Source: Perkinsus olseni (Eukaryota; Perkinsozoa; Perkinsida; Perkinsidae). From it: a stretch of 64,000 nt of DNA. Below are positions 1 to 12,678 of the stretch, one piece after another (positions within the stretch are counted from its first letter, which is position 1; every line of letters starts with the position of its first letter). Where the stretch lies: positions 46,903 to 110,902 of the forward strand of contig JABANP010000145.1 in the NCBI GenBank assembly GCA_013115135.1. Reading direction: 5' to 3'. The notes beneath the pieces were generated by a model. The model saw nothing but the letters and a program-made list of their open reading frames with translations. It made no database searches and was not told where the DNA came from. Both the position numbers and the translations under genes were made by a program.

Positions 1-171
1 TCGACCAACTCACACAACGCCATCGCGACTGTTGCCTGACTCACCCCTGCATTCCGCACTGATTCAGTCATCGGGGTCTCGACTCGCACGAGGAGTCTAT
101 CTTTATTGAAGGCTTTAGATATCACCGACCTGCCATGAAAGCCTCTCCGAACGTCACTCGGCTTCCTCGTC

Positions 172-715
172 TTACTTATATTTCGGTTTGAAATAAACCT
201 CGGCAATGTGATGACCCGTCTCCTGTGCAAGGTTGCCGAATGCTGTGGACTGCCCAGCCATACACGCGCCATACACTAAAAGAACCGTAGGCGTCCTCAA
301 ATGCGCCGAAACGGCACCCAGGATCACAAACCCGGTAAGCAGAGGACCAGTCAAGCGACACTAGACGAAAGGGGAACCACCTCCCGACCACGACTAACTC
401 ACCCTGGGTCTCCGGAGTCTTGCGGGAGTTCAGATCATCAGCCGTCGTAGCGCAAAAACCAGCCACAGTCTGAGGAGCGATCCATACCGAGACATCGTCA
501 CACGGCAGCTCCCTTACCGCCGCCTCATTAGAGAACGCCACCATGTACTCCAACGGCGGTATCGACCCCTTGGACGAAGTGCTTCCCCTCTGTTGATCAG
601 GAGAATCGTCATCAGCCGACGGACTGCGGGCAGGAGCGCCCGATGTGCTGCTAGAAGAAGTATACTTCTGACTCGATCGTTTGGCCTTCCCCAAGGCAGC
701 TACAGAGAGACACAC
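172..715 (-). CDS. candidate terminal exons of an unidentified protein
   Basis: A minus-strand open stretch at 715-400 is Ser/Asp-rich at first and then reads like ordinary coding sequence. It ends at a good GTGAGT donor near 401, and a pyrimidine-rich acceptor (ending CTAG) lies near 360. Two frames stay open after the acceptor. One is phase-compatible with the upstream exon. The other (354-172) encodes a hydrophobic, membrane-like C-terminus ending in FKPKYK and looks more like protein, but it would need a different upstream exon. I do not recognise the family and cannot settle the reading frame. Other exons probably lie upstream in the same direction. Confidence 0.3.
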
Positions 716-1480
716 GTCACAATAAACTGTAAAAGATCCCCTATACCAGAAGCCTTTCCCTTCAAGCCCTTCTTGTGGTTGATAGCCGAGGCCGTTCGAG
801 CGACTTTGTTCTTCATCAAACGCCTAATGAGAAGAAGCTGAGCTGCACTTCTCACAGGACACCTTACCAAGCACAGTTGATAACAGCGACCACTCCACTG
901 ATGGTATGCTCTGTAATAATGGTAGCACTGTACGGATGGGACCGGACTGTCGTCGCTTGAACATCGAAGGTAGCTGAGAAATATGACGTTCCATGCTAGT
1001 CTCGAGCGTACAGGGATCAAACTAATGTTTCATAACTTGGCTACAACAACGAAGAAGCATGAGGATTTTGGTAGTACGCGACGCGCTGTTGTGATCACGC
1101 GACTGGATTAAAGGTATGGGCCGATCACTCCACCAATAGGCTGCGAAGGGAAATACTGCGCGCCATTAGCGAGGCCATGAATCTCAATATGTCATCTGTT
1201 GGCCAATTTCCATCGGCCGGTATTTTCAACTCTAGGCCGGTCTATTTGCTCAGGTCACCGCACTCCATAAATACGCCCCTGCCCAGCGAAGACATGCTCG
1301 GTGTAATCAAGATTCTCGAAGACACTTGCGGCCACCAGTGTCTTCTTGATCCAACAAGACACTAGCGCCCGTAAGTCTTCTTATCAGGTGCCATCTAGTT
1401 TGTTAGGCAACCAGATAGCAGCTGAGCGCTAGGACGTCAAAGCGGAATCCAAACGCGACTCTTCGAGACAGTATCGACCA

Positions 1481-2050
1481 CTATTGATGGTCAGAATCAC
1501 AAGGCTTTCGATGATGAATGACCGTCGCCATAATGATCGTTAACACGATGAAACGAATCATGCCCATCATTCTATCAGCGCCCTTTCGATCCACGCGATA
1601 TAGCACGTCCCTGATATGCTTGTACGGTACGAGTTGTACCGGAGGAACTTGCAAGACGAAGCGAAGAGAAAATTCCGCTATTGACAGATCATAGTATCCG
1701 CATTGAAATACTCTGACATTCTCGCCTCGAGCGTCCACAGAGGGACGACTGCGGGTGGATCTGCCTGGGGATATCACGGGTAAGACGAATACCCACTATG
1801 GTCGGTTGCCAGGATAGTAGCGTCCTCTTCTGACATCCACCATTCTCTCTTTATGTACTGAGTGATCTCGTTAGAGTAGTCTCCCCGCTCGGATTTGGTG
1901 AGTCGCGTGATGAACCCAGTCGAGTATTCGAACGACCTTCGACTCCGGCTTCCTCCTTCACGTCGCGCCATTCAATCTCGAAGACATGAGTCTGCTCCGG
2001 GGTGTCCCGCATGTCAACCTCATCAATAGCCCGTATTCGTTATTTGTACC
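1481..2050 (-). CDS. candidate 3' exons of an unidentified membrane-anchored protein
   Basis: Two minus-strand open segments (1971-1790 and about 1754-1481) can be joined through a short GTATTC...GGCAG intron in matching phase 2. The last exon carries a hydrophobic stretch (MGMIRFIVLTIIMATVI) close to the stop, so a C-terminal membrane anchor is likely. Upstream of 1971 a second frame, containing the peptide HVFEIEWRDVKEEAGV, also looks protein-like, so the true exon structure is uncertain. No family was recognised. The segment may belong to the same transcription unit as the minus-strand exons further right. Confidence 0.33.
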
Positions 2051-2849
2051 ATTCGTTACCGCGGTACTTGGTCCAATCAGGGCACTTACTTCGTCAGATG
2101 CTTCCACGAGTTTACACCACGCCGAGACTCACAGACACCAGGAGGGCGCTGATAAGCTTTCCACCAAGACTGACCACTGAAGCTTTCCCGTTGAGCGGCG
2201 TTGTCGCCGAGACAGCCGGGCTACCGATCTTGGCTCTGGGAATCGAGCGAAATGGAACTACCAATGCAACCCAGGTTCATGCTAGGCCTCGGCACCGCGG
2301 TGGACGGTATTTTGTCGGGTGCAAGATAATACGCATATCTCGGCGGGTTAGGAAGGCCATACCATCGATCGCTCTACTGTAAGAGCTACGCCGACGAAGT
2401 TTCGCACAATGTACGTCGGCCTTCTCTCTCTTGGGGAGCTGGATACGAACTTGAGCACCAACGATCACGGTACAGTGGTGCAAAGTTCATAAGCCGAAGA
2501 TAAGTCCAATGAGCATCCTCTCGTCGGAAGCTTCCGGCTGACGGTTGCAGAAACGGCGATTCGCCTTCCAGTCTCGCGAAGTCCGTCTGACGCAGTCTCG
2601 CATAGACTTATGGGAGTTGGAAACACCCACGAGAGCCGAACCAACTACCAAAAAACTACGAGTTTTCGCAGCACGCGGCCTCGCAGAAGTCGCGTGTCCC
2701 TGGCTTAATAAAATGGCCACGAGCCACAGCCTACCTCTAATTGTTTTCAACAAGTGTGGCGTCCACGACGTAGTGAGACAATACTGTCCTCGATCCAACA
2801 ACTGCAGTCACGAACCAACAGTCCAACTCATCAGTACTCATCGGCAAGT

Positions 2850-4623
2850 TCCTACCAATTTCGGGCCGTGAACCCCTTCCCCCAGGGAGTTCTGGCACTT
2901 GGGCTCCCACACGTTAGTCGTCTGCAACTGCTTGTCAAGCTCCTCGATGACAGCTGTCTGAAGATTCGGTAGCACTCAAGTCGACAGAGGCAAAGATCTT
3001 CCAACCTCTAATTCAGAGCCCAATCTCTGGAGGACTGATTCCAGCTGTTGACGCCATGCGTGGTAAGGTCTGACCAGAAAGAGTATCTCTCAACAGCGCA
3101 CAAAACAAGCTTAGACCTATGATATGCTCACCCGTTCTGATCAGTGCACTCGGCTTTCTTCCGCGTGCGCAAAGATACGCTGTCTCGCTTGCCGTTAGCC
3201 GATGCTACCTTCAGAGAGAGGAGGCATCCCGTATATTAAAGCCCCGTTTCCCAGAATTCCGTCACGCGCCACGAAATTATCCCCACCTTTTCGTCAGCCT
3301 TGTCTAGTCCAAAGAGCTTGTTGATCTCCGAGCGCAGTCTTGCAACTGCCTCCAGAAGGGCAGGGAAGTCCGACGACAGGACAGGCGCTGCCATGGGCTG
3401 ACAAGCGGACACGACAGGCTCCACGGACTTCCTCAAAAGCACCAATAGAAGGCTAGTTGAAAGCTGTCCGATCCTCGATAGGCTGTAAACCTACTACCTT
3501 GACTGGGCCCTTGCTCTTGCCGCTGCTAAAGATATTCGAGATGCCTCCGCCATGGCTCTCGTGCATCTTCCACTGTGCTCTCACGTCCAACCATCTGCAG
3601 CACCGATCGGCCTCCTTCGTCCACCACCGATCCTCATCCTACTTGTTGATCCAAACAGCCAGCCTCTGCATGTACTCTTGCACAATACACAGGCATTGAT
3701 CTCTCTCCTCAGAGGAGCCCTTCAACCGGGCTTCTATCTCCCCGTGCGTGTCATCATAGGTCAGCACCGTCTAAGACGGAAAGAGCACGGGTGACTGTCC
3801 GGTTTGCACAAACTTTTGGTGCCATTATTTCTGATTCAGTATTGTGCATAGGAGCCCGAAGATCGATAACAGAGAATGCTCCACCTGCCGCGGGGCTTTT
3901 CGCTTCCTCAGTAACCCCACTGAGCGCCAGAATCCACTGCAGCCAGCCTCTCTCGTCCAACCCTCATAGTACATAATTGCTGGAGTTCATCTTAGCCAAG
4001 GTAGCATAGAGATCACTGCTGCACCTCGTTACTCCGTCAATCATCTTGCTCGTCGACAGGGCTGATCAACAAACACAGCAGTTGTAAAAATTATACCAAC
4101 TGAGGCCTCCAAGACTCGCAGACATAACGACTTCCTTATTCTAACTACTACGACGACTACAGCGACTAGTCTTGATGATGACAGACCTCTCCCCACCTCC
4201 GATGTAGTACCCATCTCTTCCTTATCACACTTTTCATCCTTTAGATCATCCACTACTTCAAACCAGCTCTCCTCGAACATCCTATCCAGCCTATCCGTAT
4301 CGAGCTACAGCAGCAGGACAGCACGACCGTCACAGCTCACGGCCAGCCCTACTGCCGCTACTACCTCCCAGATCGTTGATGGCATATTATTAGCAGCAGC
4401 AGGCTTAGGTGAAGTCACTGAGTTCAGCCGACTCACATTGGAGGAACCACCGAGGCCTGCCAAAGAGCACCAACTAGAGCCCGCCCGAGACCAATCGACG
4501 CGGAAAACCCGCCCGTCTGCCGAACGCGCCCAAGCTCCGCCCGGACAATACACGTACTTGGTGCCGAGTCCGACATCTTGTCTGCCTCCGAAACCTCCAC
4601 CCCTCCAGACGCCCGTGTACCGC
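2850..4623 (-). CDS. exon-rich stretch, probable continuation of or neighbour to the PH-domain gene
   Basis: Several short minus-strand segments have protein-like composition and are followed by plausible donors. At 4623-4437 a segment contains KYVYCPGGAWARS and ends at GTGAGT. A 39-nt exon near 4403-4365 and an acidic exon near 4304-4194 (MFEESWFEVVDDLKDEK) join to it in phase 0. Near 3960-3900 the peptide WLQWILALSG resembles the C-terminal helix of a PH domain. Near 3740-3650 and 3640-3500 charged helical exons occur, and near 3400-3290 a coiled-coil-like segment (ALLEAVARLRSEINKLFG). Near 2990-2880 another exon reads VIEELDKQLQTTN. Together these suggest a long multi-exon scaffold or signalling protein, but I could not prove the junction with the PH exons at 4676. 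No product name is justified. Confidence 0.4.
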
Positions 4624-4675
4624 TATACCTGAGAACTGGCTAATCACAGCAGCCACGACGACCAGCGCTCCTTAC

Positions 4676-5071
4676 GTGGCGGCGATGACAATCTGCATGG
4701 AGTTCATCCACTTCCTCATCTCTGGGACCGAGGGGGCACGCATGTAGTAAACGTTATTATCTGGCAGAGAGCAGCTGTCCACGACGGCCGTCCACGACCG
4801 CTCCTTACTATAAATAAGATTGAAATCAGAGCTGTTCGGATCTTCTGAGTCGGCCTTCTCAACATTGCTGATGTAGGAAAGCGGTTGACGCTGTGAAAGT
4901 AGCATAAATTTTAGCCTACCTCGCCTTCGAAAGGTCGAACGTTTTCTTAGCCAGATCCGCCGGACCCGGTGCGCTCAGGTACCCCAGATACCCTCCGTCC
5001 AGAATAAAATACCTGCGTATCTTCCTTTCCGTAAATCGCAAGGTTCGACCTCTACTAACCTCTTCTGCCAT
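4676..5071 (-). CDS. PH (pleckstrin homology) domain protein, two exons
   Basis: The exons are 5071-4920 and 4867-4676, joined in phase 2 across a 52-nt GTAGGC...CATCAG intron. Using the nearer AG would break the frame. The product starts MAEEVSRG and then shows the typical PH core: a basic first strand running into RRYFILDGGYLGYL, then DLAKKTFDLSKA, FNLIYSKERSWTAVV, and the closing helix EMRKWMNSMQ with its conserved Trp. PH domains bind phosphoinositides or proteins and recruit their host protein to membranes. An in-frame TAA (4674-4672) follows the last codon, but the same bases form a GTAAGG donor, so the protein may continue into the exons to the left. The start is the first ATG, and further 5' exons cannot be excluded. 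Confidence 0.62.
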
Positions 5072-7020
5072 CGTTTAACTTTCCCTGAGCTAAGCTTGGA
5101 AAGATACCCTTCCATATGGACACCCGCTATAGAAGCCCTGGACTGATCCCCTCTCCCGTGTCACCACCAGCAGCAGCCACTGTCGAAGCAAGAGCGGCAG
5201 ATCGGGTAGCCTGAACAAGCGGCCAGCTGCCAGGCACCACGACAGGACAGCAGTACCCTATCATCGTCCTTCTCCGGAGCCACAGCAGGGCCAGCCTCGG
5301 GCGTGGTGGACTGAGGAGGAGCCCGTCAAAATTCAGGACCTCGTGAAAATTCCCATCCCCCCCAAAAAAACGCTTAGTACGGCAGTGGTAGGAGGTATTT
5401 GCCTCGGTCTTGGCTCCTGCGCGAGCGATGGCTGAGCCGATTCCGATACGTCCCCATCGGAATCTTTATGCGAACCGAACTTAGGCAGAATTGAAAGAAC
5501 AGCTGCGCTCTGAGAGGATGGATGGAAGGTGGATTGACAGCTATGAGCAGGAGATCATTACAGTTCTACTGCGAGATACTCGAGGAGGGACTTTCGCTAC
5601 ATCACCGTCCGCTGCTGTTGTGGTCACACCTCCTTGCGAAGACGCATTCTGATGGATGGCGTTGGAATACACAAGCCCACTACTGCGTCAAAAACTTGAA
5701 CCAACACACCGAACAGCAACCTCGTCACTTCCCCTACGCCCCTTGACGGATTGAGTCTCCTCAAACGACCACCCACGTCGGCTTACACGGTCCAATTTCA
5801 ATAGCGTGCTGCTCATTTTACTACTGACTTCCACGGGAGCTACCGTTGCTAGTTAAACCCTCAATACTACCTTCCCAAGGCCTTTGTCGGCAGTCTGCCC
5901 TTCAGACGACGCCACACCCTCCCCCTGCTTCTTGGTATCACCTAGGTCCTCTTGCGCGTGCGACCTCGAGAACCATCTCAGTCCGGGAGACGATGACCGC
6001 TTCCCGCCTGAGGAGACTCGTCCCACTCGCCGATGTACCATCTCTATTGACGTCCGCACAGACCCACACGTTCAGGATACCGGACGGATCCAAAGTTGAA
6101 GGCATCCCTTGTGGGCCCCCTCAGTGCTGATATTTTCGCTAGGGACAGCCTAGGAACATGATTACTGAAAGGTGTCCTGTAACTTATAATCTACTTTCGG
6201 AAGCAAGTTTCTCGTGAAAGTGGATACGAAGTTCGGAAGTCCAGGGCCGATGCACAGACGCAGCGGCGCGAACAAAGCAGCTCCCTCTCACCACCAGAGG
6301 CAGAGGCAGAGGCGACGTCGCGTCGTGGCCGGTCGTTGACGGTATCGTTAGCGGGGACGGGAGGCTCTGAAGGGTGAATATCGTCAGGGAGCTCAGCGCC
6401 TATGAGTACTACTCTTATCGAATGCAGAAGGGGGGGCTGTGGTAGGGCGATTAGGTGCCTGAGGGAGTGCTGTAGATGGTCGCAAGCGTTTGGCCTCTCT
6501 CGAGGAGAGCTAGCAGGAGCCCATTAGTTTACTAGAACTAAAAGCGCAACCACGAATGGCGACTGGTTGTGATAGTCGTGCATCGACCTAAGATACGCTC
6601 ATACACTCCTGTCATCATCACACTAGTCCCGTACCACTCCCTCCCCAACTTCCTACTACTACCCTATGGGCCCTCTTCGCTAAACGACGATTCAGAGCAG
6701 CCCGGAGCTCCTCATTATTAGACGATACTGACATTATTGATAAACTACCAACCACAACAATAACCGAATAAGCATCACCCAACGTTCCCAGAGAGGCCTA
6801 CAGGCCTGCTACTACTGAGCATCCACAGATTTTGCACAGCCCGCCAGGGGTGCCAGAAAGCTGCCCATGGATCGTTGTCAGCTACCCGACATTGGAGACG
6901 TTCAATAGACCACTTATTACAATACCTCAGACTTGCACAGCGCAGACAAGCATAGCTCCACCGTCCTTAATTCATCAACCTGCTTCCGGGCGTTGTTGAC
7001 TATCATTCAAAGACAGTCCA
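5072..7020. other. no gene recognised
   Basis: Only short frames of unlikely composition are open here on either strand. No transposon protein, tRNA-like fold or long repeat was seen. Small exons could be hidden. Confidence 0.4.
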
Positions 7021-7205
7021 GGTAACGCTATTGGATGGACTGGGAAGAGGTAGTCTTTTGAACTTCTCGATCAGCTGCTGCAGGCCCGCACAGCCGCTCC
7101 TGAGAACTCACGGTTGTTCTTCCAGTGCCAGAAGACCCGGAAGGCTCCTCCCAACCACACCTTCACGAACTCAACTCCCACTATACTTGCGAGATGGAAG
7201 GCTTT
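7021..7205 (-). CDS. candidate internal exons of an unidentified gene
   Basis: On the minus strand, a segment near 7180-7115 (VGVEFVKVWLGGAFRVFWHW) ends at a GTGAGT donor. After TTCTCAG a second segment near 7100-7030 (LQQLIEKFKRLPLPSPSN) looks coding. The longer plus-strand frame across 7031-7504 is Ser/Pro/Leu-rich and is probably its shadow. No family was recognised. Confidence 0.25.
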
Positions 7206-7504
7206 CAATAATATCGACTACATCCCAAAATCTTGCTTTCTTACCTCCACTAAGTGTTCCTCAACGGCAAAATTCACCGCGGTCGTTACTATCCATCTCT
7301 TACACTACCAGGCCCCTTCTTCTTTCCCTTCCCAATTCTACCACCACCCTGCATTCATCCAAGTATCCAAGGTCGGCCCCTGTCACCCTCCCCTACCGTC
7401 GAATCTATATACCAGCTTTCCCCGATGACCCCACCGTAAGAACCGATCATCAACACCATCATAGACAGATTAATACCCCCTTCAGGACCGGAGAAGCCAA
7501 CTAG

Positions 7505-8700
7505 GGCAGCTCTGGCGAACGGGCAACCACCGTCTTTGGGTCTGGATAACCACTGCAGTCCTCTACGTAGACATTCCCTCCCTTAACTGGCCTCACTTCT
7601 GCTGGAATCAGGTCCAACTTCTCTTGAGTAGTATCTTTGAGTATCTTAGGTTGAAGGGCGGCATAAACGGTTAGAGATCATCAGCCCATGTATGAGCCTT
7701 CAAAAGCAGATTCCATCAGGCCTCCATCCGTCCCTGTTATTGATTTTACCGATCGAGCTTACAGTCTTTGCGGCCGCGGCGACGGCGGTTGGGGTGTAAG
7801 TCGATGGGAGTATCTTAACGTTGTGTAATTAACCGTCTTCGACCTAAGATTCTCGAATCCCGTATATTCTCATACATGGAGTCGCCAGGACTAGATCCGA
7901 CGACCTCTCTCATGAGGGGGTCGTTCGCTAAACCAATTCCGCAACTCAGAATCGACTCTGGAGCCGCCTTTTGCGTGTGAGAATCAATTCCAGAATCGAT
8001 TCTGAATTTCAGAATGACCCTATTGAACCGGGGGCGGGTCTCCACGCCTCCCGACTTGACCGTTCTCCCCTCAGTTACTGGTGGTGCTCTGTAGCCTACC
8101 TGAATATCGGCAGGATGGCCTTGCACAACGCTGGGGTGAGCCTGAGCCGCCTTCGACCCTCTCGACTCCCCAACCTGTCTCAGTTCCTCCTGGCCTCGGT
8201 ATTAATTTTAATTTGGAGTATCCTTCTGGTTACCACAACTTCCGCAACTCCTAGCACTTGGCGCCAGACCAATATACCTCTGTAACGCTCCGGGGAGGTG
8301 GCCAACCCAAAATCGATAATAATATCGTCCTTCGCTACGCTAGCGCCATCACTGGGCCCGCTTGCAAGCTACCTCCTACTTCAAGGTTCATCCTATTCGG
8401 TCTGCTGCTGGTCAAAGATGCTCTCCTGTTGGAGGGTCGGCCACCGAGCGATGAGCGACGAATAGGAGTTTGGTGCCGCTCCAAGGGCGTCATTCAGAAG
8501 GTACCAGCTGTCGTCCATACCACTGTTACCCGGACTCTTCAGATTCTTCTGCTCCTGCAAACCATCACTTTAACAGCGCAGCTCGATAGCCCCTCCCCTT
8601 CGAGGGGTTCAGCGGCCCTTTGGTAGTGACCAGAAGCCATTGGTGAATGTATGACGTCTAGGGCAGGCTACTGACCTTAACTCCCTTTATGGGTTTACTC
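7505..8700. other. no gene recognised
   Basis: Both strands hold only short frames. An imperfect palindromic patch around the 12-base core AGAATCGATTCT lies near 7990-8005. Nothing else was recognised. Confidence 0.35.
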
Positions 8701-8703
8701 ATA

Positions 8704-9375
8704 CTAAACGTCGTTGAGGCCTCCGTAAAAATCCACAGCCTCTGTAGGTTTGGTTCGTCCCATTCGATTCAGCAGCTTCGCTCCGCTGTTCTTAGGGACG
8801 CATCCTGGCGGCGATACGGCAGGCTTGACCGCAAGGATTAGGGCCTGGCGCAAGGGAGTGTCCCACAGCCGCTTCGTGATTTTGATTTCGCCAAAACCTC
8901 TGTAATCACAAAACACGATTATACCGATTTTGATGAGATCCATAATATCTATAGGAGCAAGATCTTTCAGCACTAGAGGGACCTGTGGATCGTGTACCTG
9001 GACAATCACAGCCTGCTGCTGTTACTGGCATCGTGCCAGTGGCATGATGCCAGTCCTGCCCTCCTCAGCCCTCACTCTGGCCGAACGGGTCCTCAACCGA
9101 GCAGCTGTTAGTGACTTCCCTTTATTGACAGCTATACGATGGGACAAAGTGAAGAGGGAATCCTGCGGGGAGGGAATCGGTAATTGCCGAAATCGATCGA
9201 CCGCTTCATATGTATAACAGTTGATGTGATGCAGGGGAGACACTACAGCGTCTTCGGATAGAGATCTACGACCTGTTGGTACGGCGATGGTCCGAGAACC
9301 GAGTATTCGATCCCATTTTCCGACGCGTACCGAGAAGCATTGACGGCAGCGTGATGTAAGTAAAATACTTGGCAT
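8704..9375 (-). CDS. candidate small gene, possibly organelle-targeted
   Basis: A minus-strand frame starting at 9375 has a Ser/Arg/Thr-rich, acid-poor N-terminus (MPSILLTSRCRQCFSVRVGK) typical of mitochondrial presequences. A second frame ending at 8704 contains GFGEIKITKRLWDTPLRQAL and a basic C-terminus, and is preceded by a TGATTACAG acceptor near 8899. The two could be exons of one gene, but the intron limits are unclear and the family is unknown. The 11-mer GCGGAGCGAAG occurs inside the second segment. Confidence 0.33.
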
Positions 9376-9639
9376 TTACGTGGCTCAGATCCGGTGAGTG
9401 AGGTGAAATAAGGTTAGATCAATCAGATATTAAGTAATCGAAATTCAGTAAAAGATGTGAATAATTCTATTTCGGAATCCAATAGATGTAGCTCCGAGGA
9501 AGATTCCCGCACCAAACGAGCTGCGCTTAACTCCTGTGATTTCCGTATATCTTGGCCAACTCTGTGGCAACCACAGCGATGATGATCACCGATGCATCGT
9601 TGAGCTCCTTCATGGCGGCAGGTATGGTTATGATGTTGG

Positions 9640-11171
9640 ATCACCCGTGCCCAACATCCTCACGCAGCCGGTGCCAGAGGGCACACGTACGCTCGATGCC
9701 CATGAGGAACAGAAGGCTCTTGAGCTGCTCAAGGACGATGGATTCGTTAGGGTAGGCGGAGCGAAGCGATTCATATATGCGCATTTTGTTTGCCGTCATC
9801 AGGTGTCGAATTTAATAGATCTGGACGTGATCAAGTCAGTGCGGGACAAGCTTCACGTTAAGTGTCCGAAGGTGTACCAGCGAGGTCGGGGCCTCCTCCC
9901 AGCTGCTCGTCCTAGTTTGATCGTCCATCGACAGGTGAAGAATGGGAAGAGATGACCACGCAGGAAGTGGATACCGAAGACGTCGAGGAGGGTGATGAGG
10001 AATGCTTTGTAGTTGACTCCGCCAATGGCCGAAGGTAGTTGTACAGTATACCAGAAACTGGTCCGTGGCGCGGCTAGACACTCTTACTTGTACTTTGACA
10101 AGTTTCGGATGGGAAGATGCGATCGGGCTAGGGTCCATGCTATAGTGACCTAGCTATGGGCCTTCTGTGGCTCTGCTGGCTTCATAAAAATAACAATATT
10201 ATCAACAGTAACTTATGATAACACAAATATCGATGGCAACTTACGAGAATATAAATGACACTTGTAGAGACGCTTCTGCAGGCATTACCTCATTCGACGC
10301 TCCCAGTACGAAGCCCTGGCTCATGGGGTGCTCAGAGGGATCATGCCCCTCATTTATCGATATATGGAGGCGGAGCGAAGCGTAGGTGGTGTCATCGATT
10401 GCAGTCGGATGAATGCTTGTCGATAGGACACGCTGTTGGCCAAGGGCAGTGATGCGCCTAAAGACACCACCACGCCATTAAAAGAAATCTTACCCGAGGT
10501 CCAGCCTGTCATCAAGGACGATGGTAGGAGTAATGGGCGTCCGGGTTGGACCTCTCTCGTCTGGCGTGTCAGGTTCAGGGCCTGATTTGATACCCTCGGT
10601 GGCGCCGCGGTTGTACATCTCCGACGTAGAAAGGCTTCCTCCGGTGATGCTTTCCCCAGTCCGCTGCCAGATGCAAATGGTGGTGGCGAACCCCGTGGCT
10701 CAGGGGCAGTTCTGGCACTTGGACAACGGTGCCGGCGGCCTCACTGTGGTAGTGCCTCTAACGCTGGATGATGAGATGCTGGGCCCTCTCATGGTGAGCA
10801 GCCTGCCTTGTCTCCGTAGCTGCAGTGTAGCCTCGGTAGGTGCTGCCAGGCTCCCATCATGTTGCTGGAAAAAACGCGTGAGGTGCCGCAGAGTCCGTAT
10901 ACTTTGTAGGGTGTTTCCCTTCAGTACTGACTGGTGGTGGACCCGAGCCCTCAAGGTCTTCAAGGGTGCCTTGACCAGCAGCGGCCCTGACGGGAACACT
11001 TCGATAACCTATGACCTCGGAGACGCCATCATTTACAGTGGAAAGATGGTAACGTCTCAGGAAATGGGAGATGCCCGGCCCCGCACCGCTGTTGTAGATC
11101 AAGAGAGAACGTGGCAACCGGAAGTACAATCGGTCGAAGGTGTATCTTGTGTGGCGGTTCGATTTTACTGA
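9640..11171 (+). CDS. phytanoyl-CoA dioxygenase (PhyH)-like 2-oxoglutarate/Fe(II) oxygenase, multi-exon
   Basis: Plus-strand exons follow the order of the PhyH family. The N-terminal EEQKALELLKDDGFVR ends at 9751. After a 51-nt intron, 9803-9884 gives DLDVIKSVRDKLHVK. After a 50-nt intron, 9935-10034 is an acidic insert. Further exons lie near 10340-10400 and 10470-10522. The metal-binding exon near 10671-10793 contains QGQFWHLDNGAGG, where His and Asp form the HxD facial-triad motif. Near 11010-11045 comes GDAIIYSGKM, the family's pre-His strand, and the end VAVRFY is followed by TGA at 11169-11171. The distal His and the 2-oxoglutarate Arg are not securely placed because the last exon limits are unclear. 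Members hydroxylate lipid or small-molecule substrates; the substrate here is unknown. The start codon is not resolved. Confidence 0.55.
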
Positions 11172-12319
11172 CACCCCTCCCCCCGGCCAGAACGTCTTTC
11201 AGACTGTCTGGTAGCAGCCACTGTGTGTAACGACGCTCGTGGGCATGATCGGCTCAGGTACGACATTTGCGGGTACTTCCTCGACCATTTAAAGAAGTTT
11301 TACTTTTGGATGCCGGTTGGCAGCTAACATGGAGGAGTGCTGTTGTTGTTTCTGACCGTGTGTGTTCCGCGTTGGGAAGATGGGACTTGGCAGGGCAATG
11401 TCATAAAGACACAGGCTTGGTGATGAGACACTGTCCCCTACTGTGACGCCGTCGTGTCTTGATACCGAACAACAACCTACTGACCGGATATTCTTGAGCG
11501 CTTAAAGTCCTCAGTGTGTCGCCGCTAATCGTACGTAGCAAGTATACTTTGGCATGCGTCTCTGATGAATATCTTGGCTACAACCGAATACCCTCCCATA
11601 GAATGAGCCTTGAAATTACAGTGGCAACACAACACACTTTGTAGTATACCGATATAAGCACTTATTAAGCCTACGAGAAATGAAACTTGAAGAGACGACA
11701 TAACACTACGACATTGGGACATAGATGTTGGGGAGATGTCATGGGTCAGCATGCTCGACCTTTCACGACCACCTTACTTTAGCCATCATGACCATCTCCA
11801 CAACAAAGGTCTCGGTGAACGCAATCGAGCACACAATACCGGTCATAGCCTCGCCAGAGACGACACGCTCATCAGCCTTCAGCCAGGATTAGGGATACCT
11901 ATTTCGCAGCCAACCAAGACAGTCGTAGGATACCTTATCGGCGGATACCGTGTGTAAGCATGAGACTGTACATTAGGGAAGAGATGATGATTGTGAGGGG
12001 ACTTGATCCAATGAGACTCACTGCAACTCAGCCACACCGATTCGTGGACAACAAACAACACAGGCGTAGTAATCCGCCACTGGACTCTTGTACATCATCA
12101 CGAAGTTGTTCACGAACCTAGGGAATACACGACGCCGTCGACGTCCGTTGGTAGATAACCAGAATCAAGTATGACGGAGAAATGACCGACAACCGACGAT
12201 AACCTGACAGCCAAGATGAAAAGCACAGAAGCGATACTTGATAGAGGACACAGTGAACCGCTGAGTGATCGTCACTCTCCCGAAGCCAACTAGGATAGAC
12301 CATTCGCAGCAGAGCACTT
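11172..12319. other. no gene recognised
   Basis: Short frames only on both strands. The region ends at the target duplication (ACTT, 12316-12319) of the LTR element. Confidence 0.35.
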
Positions 12320-12501
12320 TCATCGTCGGGCGTTTCTATATCTGGACCAGTAGTCATTGTGTAACACAATAGGGAGCAGAGTTGGATGTAACAGGAGAAT
12401 AAATACAATACTTAATGATTAACAACAGCAGCCACTCTACTAGCGCATATCCTGCGCAGCCACAGCTTGTGTGGAGAGTATCTATGGAGAGCGATGCATC
12501 A
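12320..12501 (-). repeat. 3' LTR of the integrase-only element
   Basis: 182 bp, identical by eye to 14246-14427. On the minus strand it begins TGATGCATCG and ends GACGATGA. It also carries a duplicate of the ORF start, which runs on into a short meaningless frame to 12118. Confidence 0.88.
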
Positions 12502-12678
12502 CGCCCCCCAGGCTGGTTAGCATGAAAGAACAACAGTCACTACAGAGAGCATTAAACTGGAATCCCAGTTTTCCTCAGCTTGTTCTTGCACCGTGTAGTT
12601 AAGCAGCCTCTCGATGTGAGCTGAACATCAGAAACGACTTGAGGATACAATACCCACAAAGAGTGTTGACTACCGCAA

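Noticed and set aside
7031..7504. Plus-strand 157-residue ORF
   Set aside because: Ser/Pro/Leu-rich composition with no domain, and better coding signal on the opposite strand.
12118..12408. Second copy of the element's ORF
   Set aside because: It is only the ORF start carried in the 3' LTR reading out into flanking DNA.
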